Assembly (NCBI GenBank): GCA_937925525.1
Contig: CALALS010000031.1
Location: forward strand, 1-21,919
Length of the DNA stretch: 21,919 nucleotides
Direction of reading: 5' to 3'
From: an uncultured Flavobacteriales bacterium
GTDB taxonomy: Bacteria; Bacteroidota; Bacteroidia; Flavobacteriales_E; Vicingaceae
Position numbers and translations under genes: made by a program. How positions within the stretch are numbered: position 1 is the stretch's first letter; each line of letters begins with the position of its first letter. The notes below the pieces were generated by a model. The model did no database searches. It was given only the letters and a program-made list of their open reading frames with translations, and was not told where the DNA came from. Of this stretch, positions 15,936-21,919 are shown one piece after another.

Positions 15936-16331
15936 ATGGCAGCAGTTGTAACCTTCTTAATCATTGTCATCTGCATTCTTTTAATGTTAGTGATATTAGT
16001 TCAAAACCCAAAAGGTGGTATCTCTAGCAACTTTTCAGGAATGAACCAAATTGGCGGTGTAAAAAGAACCGTAGATTTTTTAGAAAAATCAACTTGGACA
16101 TTGGGTATTGCATTAGTTATTTTAAGTATTGTGTCTGCCACATTGTTAAGTGGAACACCTACTACAGCAGAACAAGCTACAGAAAGTGAACTAAAAGACG
16201 TACAAACGGCTACTCCTCAATTACCGGTTAATGCTCCGGTTGACAATGGAGTTCCTTTACCGGCTCAAGGTCAACCAATCCCTGGAGGAGAAGATGGGCA
16301 GCAAACCCCACCTGAAGAGCCAGCGAATTAA
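15936..16331 (+). CDS. secG: preprotein translocase subunit SecG
   Basis: SecG is the small accessory subunit of the SecYEG channel. The 131-residue product has two transmembrane helices at about 3-22 and 53-72, separated by the conserved loop LVQNPKGGISSNFSG, a hallmark of SecG. The last ~58 residues are a Pro/Gln/Thr-rich, acidic, probably disordered tail, making it longer than the usual 75-110 residues. It is the last gene of the miaB operon, 1 bp after the preceding stop and 22 bp before a terminator. Confidence 0.92.
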   Translation: MAAVVTFLIIVICILLMLVILVQNPKGGISSNFSGMNQIGGVKRTVDFLEKSTWTLGIALVILSIVSATLLSGTPTTAEQATESELKDVQTATPQLPVNAPVDNGVPLPAQGQPIPGGEDGQQTPPEEPAN

Positions 16332-16349
16332 AAAATTAAACAGAAATCC

Positions 16350-16362
16350 TGACAAGCTGTCA
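16350..16362 (+). promoter_or_regulatory. TGACA-N3-TGTCA operator-like element upstream of groESL
   Basis: This inverted repeat with perfect 5-bp arms (TGACA AGC TGTCA) lies 75 bp upstream of a TTGGCAC box, a distance suited to an enhancer-binding activator. It shares its architecture with the element upstream of miaB (11792-11804). Its right arm is also part of the secG terminator stem. Function is inferred. Confidence 0.35.
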
Positions 16363-16382
16363 TTAAACTGACAGCTTTTTTT
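16354..16382 (+). terminator. intrinsic terminator of the miaB-secG operon
   Basis: A perfect 9-bp stem, AAGCTGTCA (16354-16362) with TGACAGCTT (16369-16377), a 6-nt loop and a T run through 16382, located 22 bp after the secG stop. Confidence 0.9.
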
Positions 16383-16407
16383 GTCTTTATACCATAACAA
16401 TGGAAGT

Positions 16408-16453
16408 TTTGTCACCTTTTTATTTAAAATCCTATTTGGCACAAAATCTGACA
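16408..16453 (+). promoter_or_regulatory. candidate groESL promoter region
   Basis: Two readings are possible. A housekeeping reading has TTTG (16408-16411), a 19-bp spacer and CCTATTTG (16431-16438), which keeps the TTTG half of the -7 box but not the TA. A sigma-54-like reading has TGGCAC (16437-16442), 5 bp, then CTGA at 16448-16451 where TTGC is expected. No CIRCE element is seen. Extra TGTCA (16410-16414) and TGACA (16449-16453) pentamers lie here. Confidence 0.35.
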
Positions 16454-16500
16454 GAAGCTGAATCGTAAAATTTAAGTTTAACTTTAAAATTATATAAACC

Positions 16501-16776
16501 ATGGGAGTGAATATCACACCGCTAGCTGACAGAGTTCTTGTAGAACCTGCTCAAGCCGAAGAAAAAACAGCAGGAGGAATTATCATTCCGGATACTGCAA
16601 AAGAAAAACCACAAAGAGGTAAAGTTGTTGCCGTAGGCAACGGAAAAAAAGATGAGCCATTAACCGTAAAAGCAGGAGATAACGTGCTTTATGGAAAATA
16701 CTCAGGAACTGAAATCAGTATAGAAGGAAAAGACTATCTTATCATGAGAGAGTCTGACATTTATGCTGTAGTGTAA
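16501..16776 (+). CDS. groES: co-chaperonin GroES
   Basis: GroES is the heptameric lid of the chaperonin. The 91-residue product has the family pattern: ITPLADRVLVEPAQAEEKTAGGIIIPDTAKEKP with the mobile loop (about 16-33), then GKVVAVGNG, DNVLYGKYSGTEI and the C-terminal YLIMRESDIYAVV (each segment is continuous and intact). The length is typical for the phylum. It is followed after 37 bp by groEL and preceded by a 169-bp gap with the secG terminator and a candidate promoter. Confidence 0.98.
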   Translation: MGVNITPLADRVLVEPAQAEEKTAGGIIIPDTAKEKPQRGKVVAVGNGKKDEPLTVKAGDNVLYGKYSGTEISIEGKDYLIMRESDIYAVV

Positions 16777-16813
16777 ATCATTTTTTAGTTAAACAATTAA
16801 AAACATAAGTAAA

Positions 16814-18457
16814 ATGGCAAAAGATATCACGTTTGAAGTAGAAGCTAGAGACAAACTAAAAAAAGGAGTTGACACTTTAGCTAATGCTGTAAAAGTTACA
16901 TTAGGCCCAAAAGGCAGAAATGTAGTTATTGATAAAAAATTCGGAGCACCACACATCACTAAAGATGGTGTTACAGTTGCAAAAGAAATAGAATTAGCTG
17001 ATGCAATTGAAAACATGGGAGCTCAAATGCTAAAAGAAGTTGCTTCTAAAACTGCTGATGATGCAGGAGACGGAACAACTACAGCAACAATATTAGCGCA
17101 AGCAATTGTTACTGCAGGTTTAAAAAATGTAGCAGCAGGAGCAAATCCAATGGATTTAAAAAGAGGAATTGACAAAGCTGTTCTTGCCGTAGTAGCAGAA
17201 CTTAAAAAAGTATCCAAATCTGTTGGTGATGATATTAGTAAAATAGAGCAAGTAGCTACTATTTCTGCTAACAATGACAACAACATTGGTAAACTTATTG
17301 CTGAGGCAATGGGCAAAGTAAAAAAAGAAGGTGTTATTACTGTTGAAGAAGCTAAAGGAACTGATACAACTGTAGAAGTTGTTGAAGGTATGCAATTCGA
17401 CAGAGGTTACCTTTCTCCTTACTTTGTAACTGATGCAGAAAAAATGCACGCTGACCTTGAGTCACCATACATCTTAATTTACGATAAAAAAATCTCTAGT
17501 ATGAAGGATTTACTTCCTGTACTAGAAAAAGTAGCTCAATCTGGCAAGCCATTATTAATTATTGCTGAAGATGTAGATGGTGAAGCACTGGCTACACTAG
17601 TAGTAAACAAATTAAGAGGTGCACTTAAAATAGCAGCCGTTAAAGCTCCTGGATTTGGAGACAGAAGAAAAGCAATGTTAGAAGACATCGCTATTTTAAC
17701 AGGTGGTACTGTTATTTCTGAAGAAAGAGGTTACAAATTAGAAAATGCTGACCTAACTTATTTAGGTACTGCTGAAAAAGTAACTATTGACAAAGACAAT
17801 ACTACTGTAGTTAACGGTGCAGGAAAAACAGAAGACATCAAAGCAAGAGTTAATCAAATTAAAGCTCAAATTGAAACTACAACTTCTGATTACGATAGAG
17901 AGAAACTTCAAGAAAGATTAGCAAAACTTTCAGGTGGTGTAGCTGTACTGTACGTAGGTGCTGCCACAGAAGTTGAAATGAAAGAGAAAAAAGACAGAGT
18001 TGACGATGCTTTAGCTGCAACAAGAGCTGCCGTTGAAGAAGGAATTATTCCTGGTGGTGGCGTAGCTTACATCAGAACACTTGCCGGTTTAGACAAACTA
18101 AAAGGAGACAATGATGACGAACTAACTGGTATTACAATTGTAAAAAGAGCAATTGAAGAACCACTTCGTCAAATTGTAGCCAATGCAGGTGGTGAAGGCT
18201 CTGTAATTGTACAAAAAGTAAAAGAAGGAAAAGGTGATTATGGCTATAATGCCAGAACCGAAACTTTCGAAAATTTATTTGATGCAGGTGTAATTGACCC
18301 AACTAAAGTAGCTAGAGTTGCTTTAGAAAATGCGGCATCTATTGCAGCAATGTTACTTACTACCGAGTGCGTAATTTCTGATCAAAAAGAAGAAGAGCAC
18401 GGACACTCACATGCCGGAATGCCTGGTGGCATGGGCGGAATGGGTGGAATGATGTAG
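16814..18457 (+). CDS. groEL: chaperonin GroEL
   Basis: GroEL is the 60-kDa ATP-dependent protein-folding chaperonin. The 547-residue product is full length. It shows VTLGPKGRNVVIDKKFG (about 29-45), the ATP-site motif DAGDGTTTATILAQ (about 83-96, with catalytic-type D87), and GGGVAYIRTLAG in the equatorial domain. It has the Gly/Met C-terminal tail GMPGGMGGMGGMM, preceded by a His-containing EEEHGHSHA segment. It is co-transcribed with groES and ended by an intrinsic terminator. Confidence 0.99.
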   Translation: MAKDITFEVEARDKLKKGVDTLANAVKVTLGPKGRNVVIDKKFGAPHITKDGVTVAKEIELADAIENMGAQMLKEVASKTADDAGDGTTTATILAQAIVTAGLKNVAAGANPMDLKRGIDKAVLAVVAELKKVSKSVGDDISKIEQVATISANNDNNIGKLIAEAMGKVKKEGVITVEEAKGTDTTVEVVEGMQFDRGYLSPYFVTDAEKMHADLESPYILIYDKKISSMKDLLPVLEKVAQSGKPLLIIAEDVDGEALATLVVNKLRGALKIAAVKAPGFGDRRKAMLEDIAILTGGTVISEERGYKLENADLTYLGTAEKVTIDKDNTTVVNGAGKTEDIKARVNQIKAQIETTTSDYDREKLQERLAKLSGGVAVLYVGAATEVEMKEKKDRVDDALAATRAAVEEGIIPGGGVAYIRTLAGLDKLKGDNDDELTGITIVKRAIEEPLRQIVANAGGEGSVIVQKVKEGKGDYGYNARTETFENLFDAGVIDPTKVARVALENAASIAAMLLTTECVISDQKEEEHGHSHAGMPGGMGGMGGMM

Positions 18458-18486
18458 TAGTTTTTTCATAGTAGATAGGCAAAAGA

Positions 18487-18516
18487 CCCTGTTCGTTTAT
18501 TCGAATGGGGTTTTTT
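18487..18516 (+). terminator. intrinsic terminator of groESL
   Basis: CCCTGTTCG (18487-18495) pairs with CGAATGGGG (18502-18510), with two adjacent G-U wobbles and a 6-nt loop. It is followed by six T and further T-rich sequence, 29 bp after the groEL stop. Confidence 0.85.
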
Positions 18517-18562
18517 GTTTTTCTATAAAAAGATAATTTTACTTCTGCTAAAAAAATAAAAC

Positions 18563-18853
18563 ATGAAAAAGCAATTGAAATATATTCTCATTAGCACTAC
18601 AATTATTTTATTGGAAGCATGTGCTAGTATGTTCAACGGTGCCGTTTTGCCAAATCAATGCAAAGAGTGTAAAGTAATAAATACCGAAACTGGTGCAACA
18701 GAATGGAAAATAGAAGGTTGTGGAAGTGAAAATACCGGACTAGAAGAAAAAGCAAAGCAACAAGCCTATGATTTAAGTAGAACAGGGAACAACCTTTGTA
18801 AGCTTGAAGTACAGTGTAGAAGCTGGAAAAAAGACCCTGACCAAACTCAATAA
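18563..18853 (+). CDS. small Cys-rich putative lipoprotein of unknown function
   Basis: I do not recognise this 96-residue protein. It has a lipoprotein signal peptide (MKKQLKYILISTTIILLEAC) with C20 as the lipidation site. The mature part of about 76 residues holds five further cysteines: C33 and C36 (a CxxC in NQCKECKV), C53, C79 and C85. Disulfides or metal binding in the periplasm are possible. The segment ENTGLEEKAKQQAYDLSRTG looks helical. It stands alone between the groESL terminator and a cold-shock gene. The start is supported by the signal peptide. No homologue is named with confidence. Confidence 0.8.
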   Translation: MKKQLKYILISTTIILLEACASMFNGAVLPNQCKECKVINTETGATEWKIEGCGSENTGLEEKAKQQAYDLSRTGNNLCKLEVQCRSWKKDPDQTQ

Positions 18854-18930
18854 ACTTTATTTTTCGCTTCCAAAACTTCCAGATAATCAAATAAAAAGCC
18901 CGAAAAAATAGTTGGTCTGATATATTAGAG

Positions 18931-18938
18931 TACCTTTG
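18931..18938 (+). promoter_or_regulatory. -7 promoter element of the first cold-shock gene
   Basis: TACCTTTG matches TAnnTTTG exactly, about 24 nt upstream of the ATG at 18962. No good -33 TTTG occurs at 19-21 bp. The implied leader is about 15-20 nt, so there is no long cspA-type 5' leader. Confidence 0.5.
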
Positions 18939-18961
18939 CGTCACATTTTTAAATTATTACA

Positions 18962-19153
18962 ATGAATAAAGGCACAGTAAAATTCTTCAATGAGACCAAA
19001 GGATTTGGTTTTATTACAGAAGAAGGTAACAACAAAGAACATTTTGTACACGTATCAGGATTGATAGATGAAATCCGTGATGGCGATGCAGTTGAATTTG
19101 AACTACAAGAAGGTAAAAAAGGATTGAATGCAGTGAACGTAAAAGTAATTTAA
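18962..19153 (+). CDS. cold-shock domain protein (CspA family)
   Basis: This 63-residue single-domain nucleic-acid-binding protein of the CspA type probably acts as an RNA chaperone. RNP1 is KGFGFI (13-18) and RNP2 is HFVHV (27-31). The opening GTVKFFNETKGFGFI and the ending LNAVNVKVI are standard. It is somewhat shorter than E. coli CspA (70). It has its own promoter element and terminator. Whether it is cold-induced or constitutive cannot be told from the sequence, but the leader is too short for the E. coli-type thermosensor. Confidence 0.95.
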   Translation: MNKGTVKFFNETKGFGFITEEGNNKEHFVHVSGLIDEIRDGDAVEFELQEGKKGLNAVNVKVI

Positions 19154-19181
19154 TATTTACGCTTTAATTTTTTAAAACACC

Positions 19182-19218
19182 AAAAGCCTGTCAATACTTA
19201 TTTTGATAGGCTTTTTTT
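19182..19218 (+). terminator. intrinsic terminator after the first cold-shock gene
   Basis: AAAAGCCTGTCAA (19182-19194) pairs with TTGATAGGCTTTT (19203-19215) with one G-U wobble and an 8-nt loop. The T run continues to 19218. It separates the two cold-shock genes. Confidence 0.88.
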
Positions 19219-19257
19219 ATTCACAGAAAAAAACGTATATTATAGCAAATCAAATTT

Positions 19258-19710
19258 ATGGGTAGATCACAAGAAACATTTAACAAGAAAGAAGTTAGAA
19301 ACAAAAAAGAAAAAAAACGTAAAGAAAAAGAAGCTAAAAGACTAGCAAGAAAAGAGCAAGAAAAATCTGGTAAGCTAGATGACATGATGGCTTACGTTGA
19401 TGAAAACGGAATGATAGTGGACACACCTCCAGACCCTACCAAAAAAAGTAAAATAAAAGCTGAAAATATTGAAATTGGTGTTCCCAAAAGAGAAGCTGCC
19501 GAAGAAGTTGACCCTGTTAGAAAAGGAGTGGTTTCTTTCTATAACGACTCAAAAGGTTATGGGTTCATTAAAGAAAAAGATACCAATGAAAGCTTTTTTG
19601 TTCACGTAAATAATATTGAAGAAGAAATAAAAGAAAACAACATGGTTACTTTTGAAATTGGCAGTGGCCCCAAAGGACCAACTGCTATTAAAGTGAAAGT
19701 GATAAGATAG
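19258..19710 (+). CDS. cold-shock domain protein with charged N-terminal extension
   Basis: The C-terminal part (about 88-150) of this 150-residue protein is a cold-shock domain: KGVVSFYNDSKGYGFIKEKD with RNP1 KGYGFI (99-104), then RNP2 FFVHV (113-117), ending in TAIKVKVIR. The first ~40 residues are extremely rich in Lys, Arg and Glu and helical (KKEKKRKEKEAKRLARKEQE), a likely RNA- or ribosome-binding extension. A linker of about 45 residues follows, with DDMMAYVDENGMIVDTPPDP. Proteins of this layout occur in Bacteroidota. It lies 104 bp after the shorter cold-shock gene and is separated from it by a terminator, so it should be transcribed on its own. No clear promoter is seen in the short gap. 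Confidence 0.93.
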   Translation: MGRSQETFNKKEVRNKKEKKRKEKEAKRLARKEQEKSGKLDDMMAYVDENGMIVDTPPDPTKKSKIKAENIEIGVPKREAAEEVDPVRKGVVSFYNDSKGYGFIKEKDTNESFFVHVNNIEEEIKENNMVTFEIGSGPKGPTAIKVKVIR

Positions 19711-19764
19711 TTTTTATCCAAGGAGTTTTTTCGTAACTTGCAATAGTTTTAAAACCAAAACTTT

Positions 19765-21099
19765 ATGAAAAAACTCTATCTCTTTTTAGTGTTTGCATTT
19801 TTCTTTTCTCTTTTTCAAGCGCAAACATTAAAACCATCTATCGGCTTATCGTCAGTTCCTCAAAATACCGACCCAATTTGCAACATTCCTACTTACACAG
19901 GTAGTTTTTACACATCAGGAATCTCAGCGGGAGATACTATGGCTGACTTTACACTATATACTTTAGCCGGAGATACAGTTAACCTTGCACAAGAGTTGCA
20001 AGACAAAAAACCAATTTTGTTGGTTACAGGAAGTTATACCTGTCCCGTTTTTAGAAATAAAATGGTGGACTTGGATAATGTTGCTTCCACTTATGGAAAC
20101 GCTTTAAAGATTTTCATTGTTTATGTGGTAGAAGCACATCCCGATATTGATGTAAGCCCGTATAGCGGCACCGTTTGGACAACCGGACAAAACCAACAAG
20201 ATGGCGTGTTGTATCGTCAGCCCACAACTTATGGTGAACGAAAAGCGGTAGTCGATAGTATGATAAACAATATGGGCATTACACATGAAATTTTAATTGA
20301 TGGACCATGTAACGAATGGTGGAACTATTACGGCCCTGCACCCAATAATTCTTATCTAGTTGACACCAATGGTATAGTTTTTACCAAGCACGGCTGGTTT
20401 GACAAAGCACCAGATGATATTTTTTGCGATATAGATAGTTTATTTGGAAATCCACCATGCACGCCTCCGGCCACAGGAGGAACATTTATTTGGAAATTAG
20501 ACAATGATAGCACAACAAATGGCGCTCCGGGACAAGTGCTAAGTGTAAAAGGAAAATTGATAAACAACTCTAATGCTTCTGCAAGCATTGAAATTATAAG
20601 GCTTCAAAATAATGTGCCAACAGGATGGAGTTCTGCTATGTGTGTTGACATTTGCTTAGCCGATTGGGTGGATACCACTACATTTATTTTAGCTGCGCAA
20701 GACACACAATCCTACACCATGTATTTTTATACCGACTTAACCGCTAGTGCAAGTGGGCAAACAACTATTGGTTTTAGAAATACTGCTGTTCAAAACAACA
20801 GATTTAGGCAAAACTTTTATGCCAACACTTGGGCAACAGGGATTAATAATCATCAGAAAAATGGTGAGCTAAAGGTTTACCCTAATCCAAACAATGGGGC
20901 ATTTACTGTTTCATTCGACAATGTTGATGATGAAAAATACCAACTCATTATTTACGATGTATCCGGTAAAAGAGTGCTAGAAGATTTTATTCTTTCCTCT
21001 CAAAAACATATCCACTTCAATGGTTTTGAAAAGGGAGTTTATTTTATAGAGCTCTACTCAGCTCATCAAAATTTTTATCAAAAAATAATTGTTGAATAA
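19765..21099 (+). CDS. T9SS-secreted protein with iodothyronine deiodinase-like thioredoxin-fold domain
   Basis: This 444-residue protein has three parts. A Sec signal peptide (MKKLYLFLVFAFFFSLFQAQ) is followed by a thioredoxin-fold domain (about 55-225). The core of that domain, TGSYTCPVFRNKM (88-100) and IVYVVEAHPDID (118-129), resembles the animal deiodinase pattern GSxTUPPF...YIEEAHxxDGW, with C93 at the selenocysteine position and E123/H125 at the conserved EAH. Next comes a beta-sandwich-like region (about 240-345), and last a type A T9SS sorting domain (about 365-444) with VYPNPNNGAF, IYDVSGKRVL and GVYFIELYS. It should be exported by the GldKLMN machinery encoded in this window and released or anchored at the cell surface after cleavage of the C-terminal domain. 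A redox or dehalogenase-like role is possible but unproven. It is coupled to the next gene. Confidence 0.88.
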   Translation: MKKLYLFLVFAFFFSLFQAQTLKPSIGLSSVPQNTDPICNIPTYTGSFYTSGISAGDTMADFTLYTLAGDTVNLAQELQDKKPILLVTGSYTCPVFRNKMVDLDNVASTYGNALKIFIVYVVEAHPDIDVSPYSGTVWTTGQNQQDGVLYRQPTTYGERKAVVDSMINNMGITHEILIDGPCNEWWNYYGPAPNNSYLVDTNGIVFTKHGWFDKAPDDIFCDIDSLFGNPPCTPPATGGTFIWKLDNDSTTNGAPGQVLSVKGKLINNSNASASIEIIRLQNNVPTGWSSAMCVDICLADWVDTTTFILAAQDTQSYTMYFYTDLTASASGQTTIGFRNTAVQNNRFRQNFYANTWATGINNHQKNGELKVYPNPNNGAFTVSFDNVDDEKYQLIIYDVSGKRVLEDFILSSQKHIHFNGFEKGVYFIELYSAHQNFYQKIIVE

Positions 21100-21888
21100 A
21101 TGAAAAAGTCATTTGTCATTCTATCATCCATTTTGCTTTTGGGAGCTTGTAAAAACGACTGCCCCACAGAAACTAAAACCATTGAAAAAGAAGTTGAAGA
21201 AATAGTTGAAGTTCCTGAAAAAATTGACTTCCCTTCGCTTGATAGCATATTAGTCGTAGCAAATTTATATCATGTAAATGATTCTGCACCTGTAATTGTT
21301 TTATGCCACCAAGCCAGATTTAATAAGTTTGAATACAACGGCATTGCCAAAACATTGCATGAAAATGGATTTAACTGCTTGGCTATTGACCAGCGTTCTG
21401 GCGGACCATTAATTGAAGAGTTTAACGAAACCAAACTTCATGCAGAAATGGAAGGCAAACCCACCGACTTTTTAGATGCAGAACAAGATATTATTGCAGC
21501 CATTAATTATGCAGCTAAAAAATACAACCAAAAAGTAATTTTATGGGGAAGTTCGTATTCTTCCACTTTGGCAGTTCATATCGGTACCGAAAATGAAAAC
21601 GTAAAAGCAATTGTATCGTTTAGTCCCGGAAATTATTTTGACGCTGAAAAAGGAAACATGCTAGAAAAAATAAAAGCATGTAATAAACCTATGTGGCTAA
21701 CTTCTTCAAAGCCTGAGGCAGAAGAACTAAGCAAATATTTGAGCGAAGTTCAACTTAAAGAAAACCAAATGCAGTTTGTTCCGGACTCAACCGGAGAGCA
21801 TGGCTCCAGAGCTTTATGGAAAACGAATCCACACCACACACAATACTGGAATTCCTTAATGCCTTTTTTAGAGAAATTAAAAAACTAG
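21100..21888 (+). CDS. putative alpha/beta-hydrolase lipoprotein
   Basis: This 262-residue protein has a lipoprotein signal peptide ending in LLLGAC (C17 lipidated) and a Glu/Lys/Thr-rich spacer (21-41), then an alpha/beta-hydrolase fold. PVIVLCHQARFNKFEYNG (64-81) carries the strand and oxyanion-loop region. NCLAIDQRSGG (92-102) follows, then the nucleophile elbow ILWGSSYSSTLA with S152 (G-x-S-x-S rather than the usual final G). A late histidine, H234 in STGEHGSRA, suits the triad. The acid is uncertain; E206 or E208 in SSKPEAEEL occupies the usual region where Asp is common. Substrate unknown. The ATG follows the stop of the T9SS cargo gene with no gap, so the two are translated from one message. 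Confidence 0.83.
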   Translation: MKKSFVILSSILLLGACKNDCPTETKTIEKEVEEIVEVPEKIDFPSLDSILVVANLYHVNDSAPVIVLCHQARFNKFEYNGIAKTLHENGFNCLAIDQRSGGPLIEEFNETKLHAEMEGKPTDFLDAEQDIIAAINYAAKKYNQKVILWGSSYSSTLAVHIGTENENVKAIVSFSPGNYFDAEKGNMLEKIKACNKPMWLTSSKPEAEELSKYLSEVQLKENQMQFVPDSTGEHGSRALWKTNPHHTQYWNSLMPFLEKLKN

Positions 21889-21903
21889 TTTTTTGGAAAA
21901 AAT

Positions 21904-21919
21904 ATCCCCTTGAGGGGAT
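21904..21919. repeat. palindromic hairpin at window edge, possible terminator or start of an intergenic repeat
   Basis: ATCCCC and GGGGAT form a perfect 6-bp stem around TTGA, 15 bp after the hydrolase stop, and the sequence ends exactly at the second arm. It may be a terminator whose T-run lies outside, or part of a dispersed CCCC/GGGG-type palindromic repeat. Confidence 0.4.

Noticed and set aside
16383..16500. CIRCE/HrcA operator before groES
   Set aside because: No TTAGCACTC-N9-GAGTGCTAA-like repeat is present in the groES upstream region.
16789..17016. Minus-strand reading frame opposite the groEL 5' end
   Set aside because: Shadow of groEL; no recognisable domain or ribosome binding site.
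17023..17449. Long minus-strand reading frames opposite groEL
   Set aside because: They are antisense shadows of the well-supported groEL gene, with composition that mirrors its codons and no start signals.
18633..18944. Minus-strand 103-codon frame opposite the small lipoprotein
   Set aside because: The plus-strand frame has a lipoprotein signal peptide; the minus frame has no signal or domain and spans the cold-shock promoter.
18945..18961. Cold-shock RNA thermosensor leader upstream of the first cold-shock gene
   Set aside because: The -7 element leaves a leader of only about 15-20 nt, too short for such a structure.

Overview
The window looks like a chromosomal segment of a low-GC member of the Bacteroidota, most likely from the Flavobacteriales. 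The evidence is a complete core locus of the type IX secretion (gliding) system, a T9SS C-terminal sorting domain on a secreted protein, promoters of the TTTG-N19-21-TAnnTTTG class, generally weak Shine-Dalgarno signals and a B-type succinate dehydrogenase with a single cytochrome subunit. I see no phage, transposon, CRISPR or tRNA/rRNA gene. The region is mostly conserved core genome with an accessory-looking right end.

Left part, all on the minus strand (1-11631), in transcription order. topA (DNA topoisomerase I) is followed after 3 bp by an arginase-fold protein that has lost most metal ligands. Next comes a T9SS operon: a PorP/SprF-type outer-membrane protein, gldK, gldL, gldM and gldN, closed by a clear intrinsic terminator. 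Last is sdhC-sdhA (succinate dehydrogenase), with sdhA running off the left edge. GldL and GldM form the inner-membrane proton-driven motor. GldK (lipoprotein) and GldN form the periplasmic ring under the outer membrane, and the PorP/SprF protein is an outer-membrane partner.

Right part, all on the plus strand (11854-21888). miaB, a sigma-54-type AAA+ activator without a sensory domain, lptE, a hypothetical gene with a TPR-like end, and secG are packed with gaps of 6 bp or less or with overlaps, and end in a terminator. groES-groEL follow with their own terminator. Then come a small Cys-rich lipoprotein, two consecutive cold-shock-domain genes (the second with a long charged N-terminal extension), a T9SS-exported protein with an iodothyronine-deiodinase-like thioredoxin fold, and an alpha/beta-hydrolase lipoprotein that starts on the base after the previous stop codon.

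The most notable observations are: the deiodinase-like T9SS cargo with Cys at the position of selenocysteine in animal deiodinases; a TGACA-N3-TG(T/G)CA operator-like element found upstream of both miaB (with the sigma-54 activator) and groESL, each associated with a TTGGCAC box; the catalytically degenerate arginase homologue next to topA; a perfect AT-rich 10+3+10 palindrome in the divergent topA/miaB control region; and matching, unusually strong ribosome binding sites in front of gldK and gldN only.
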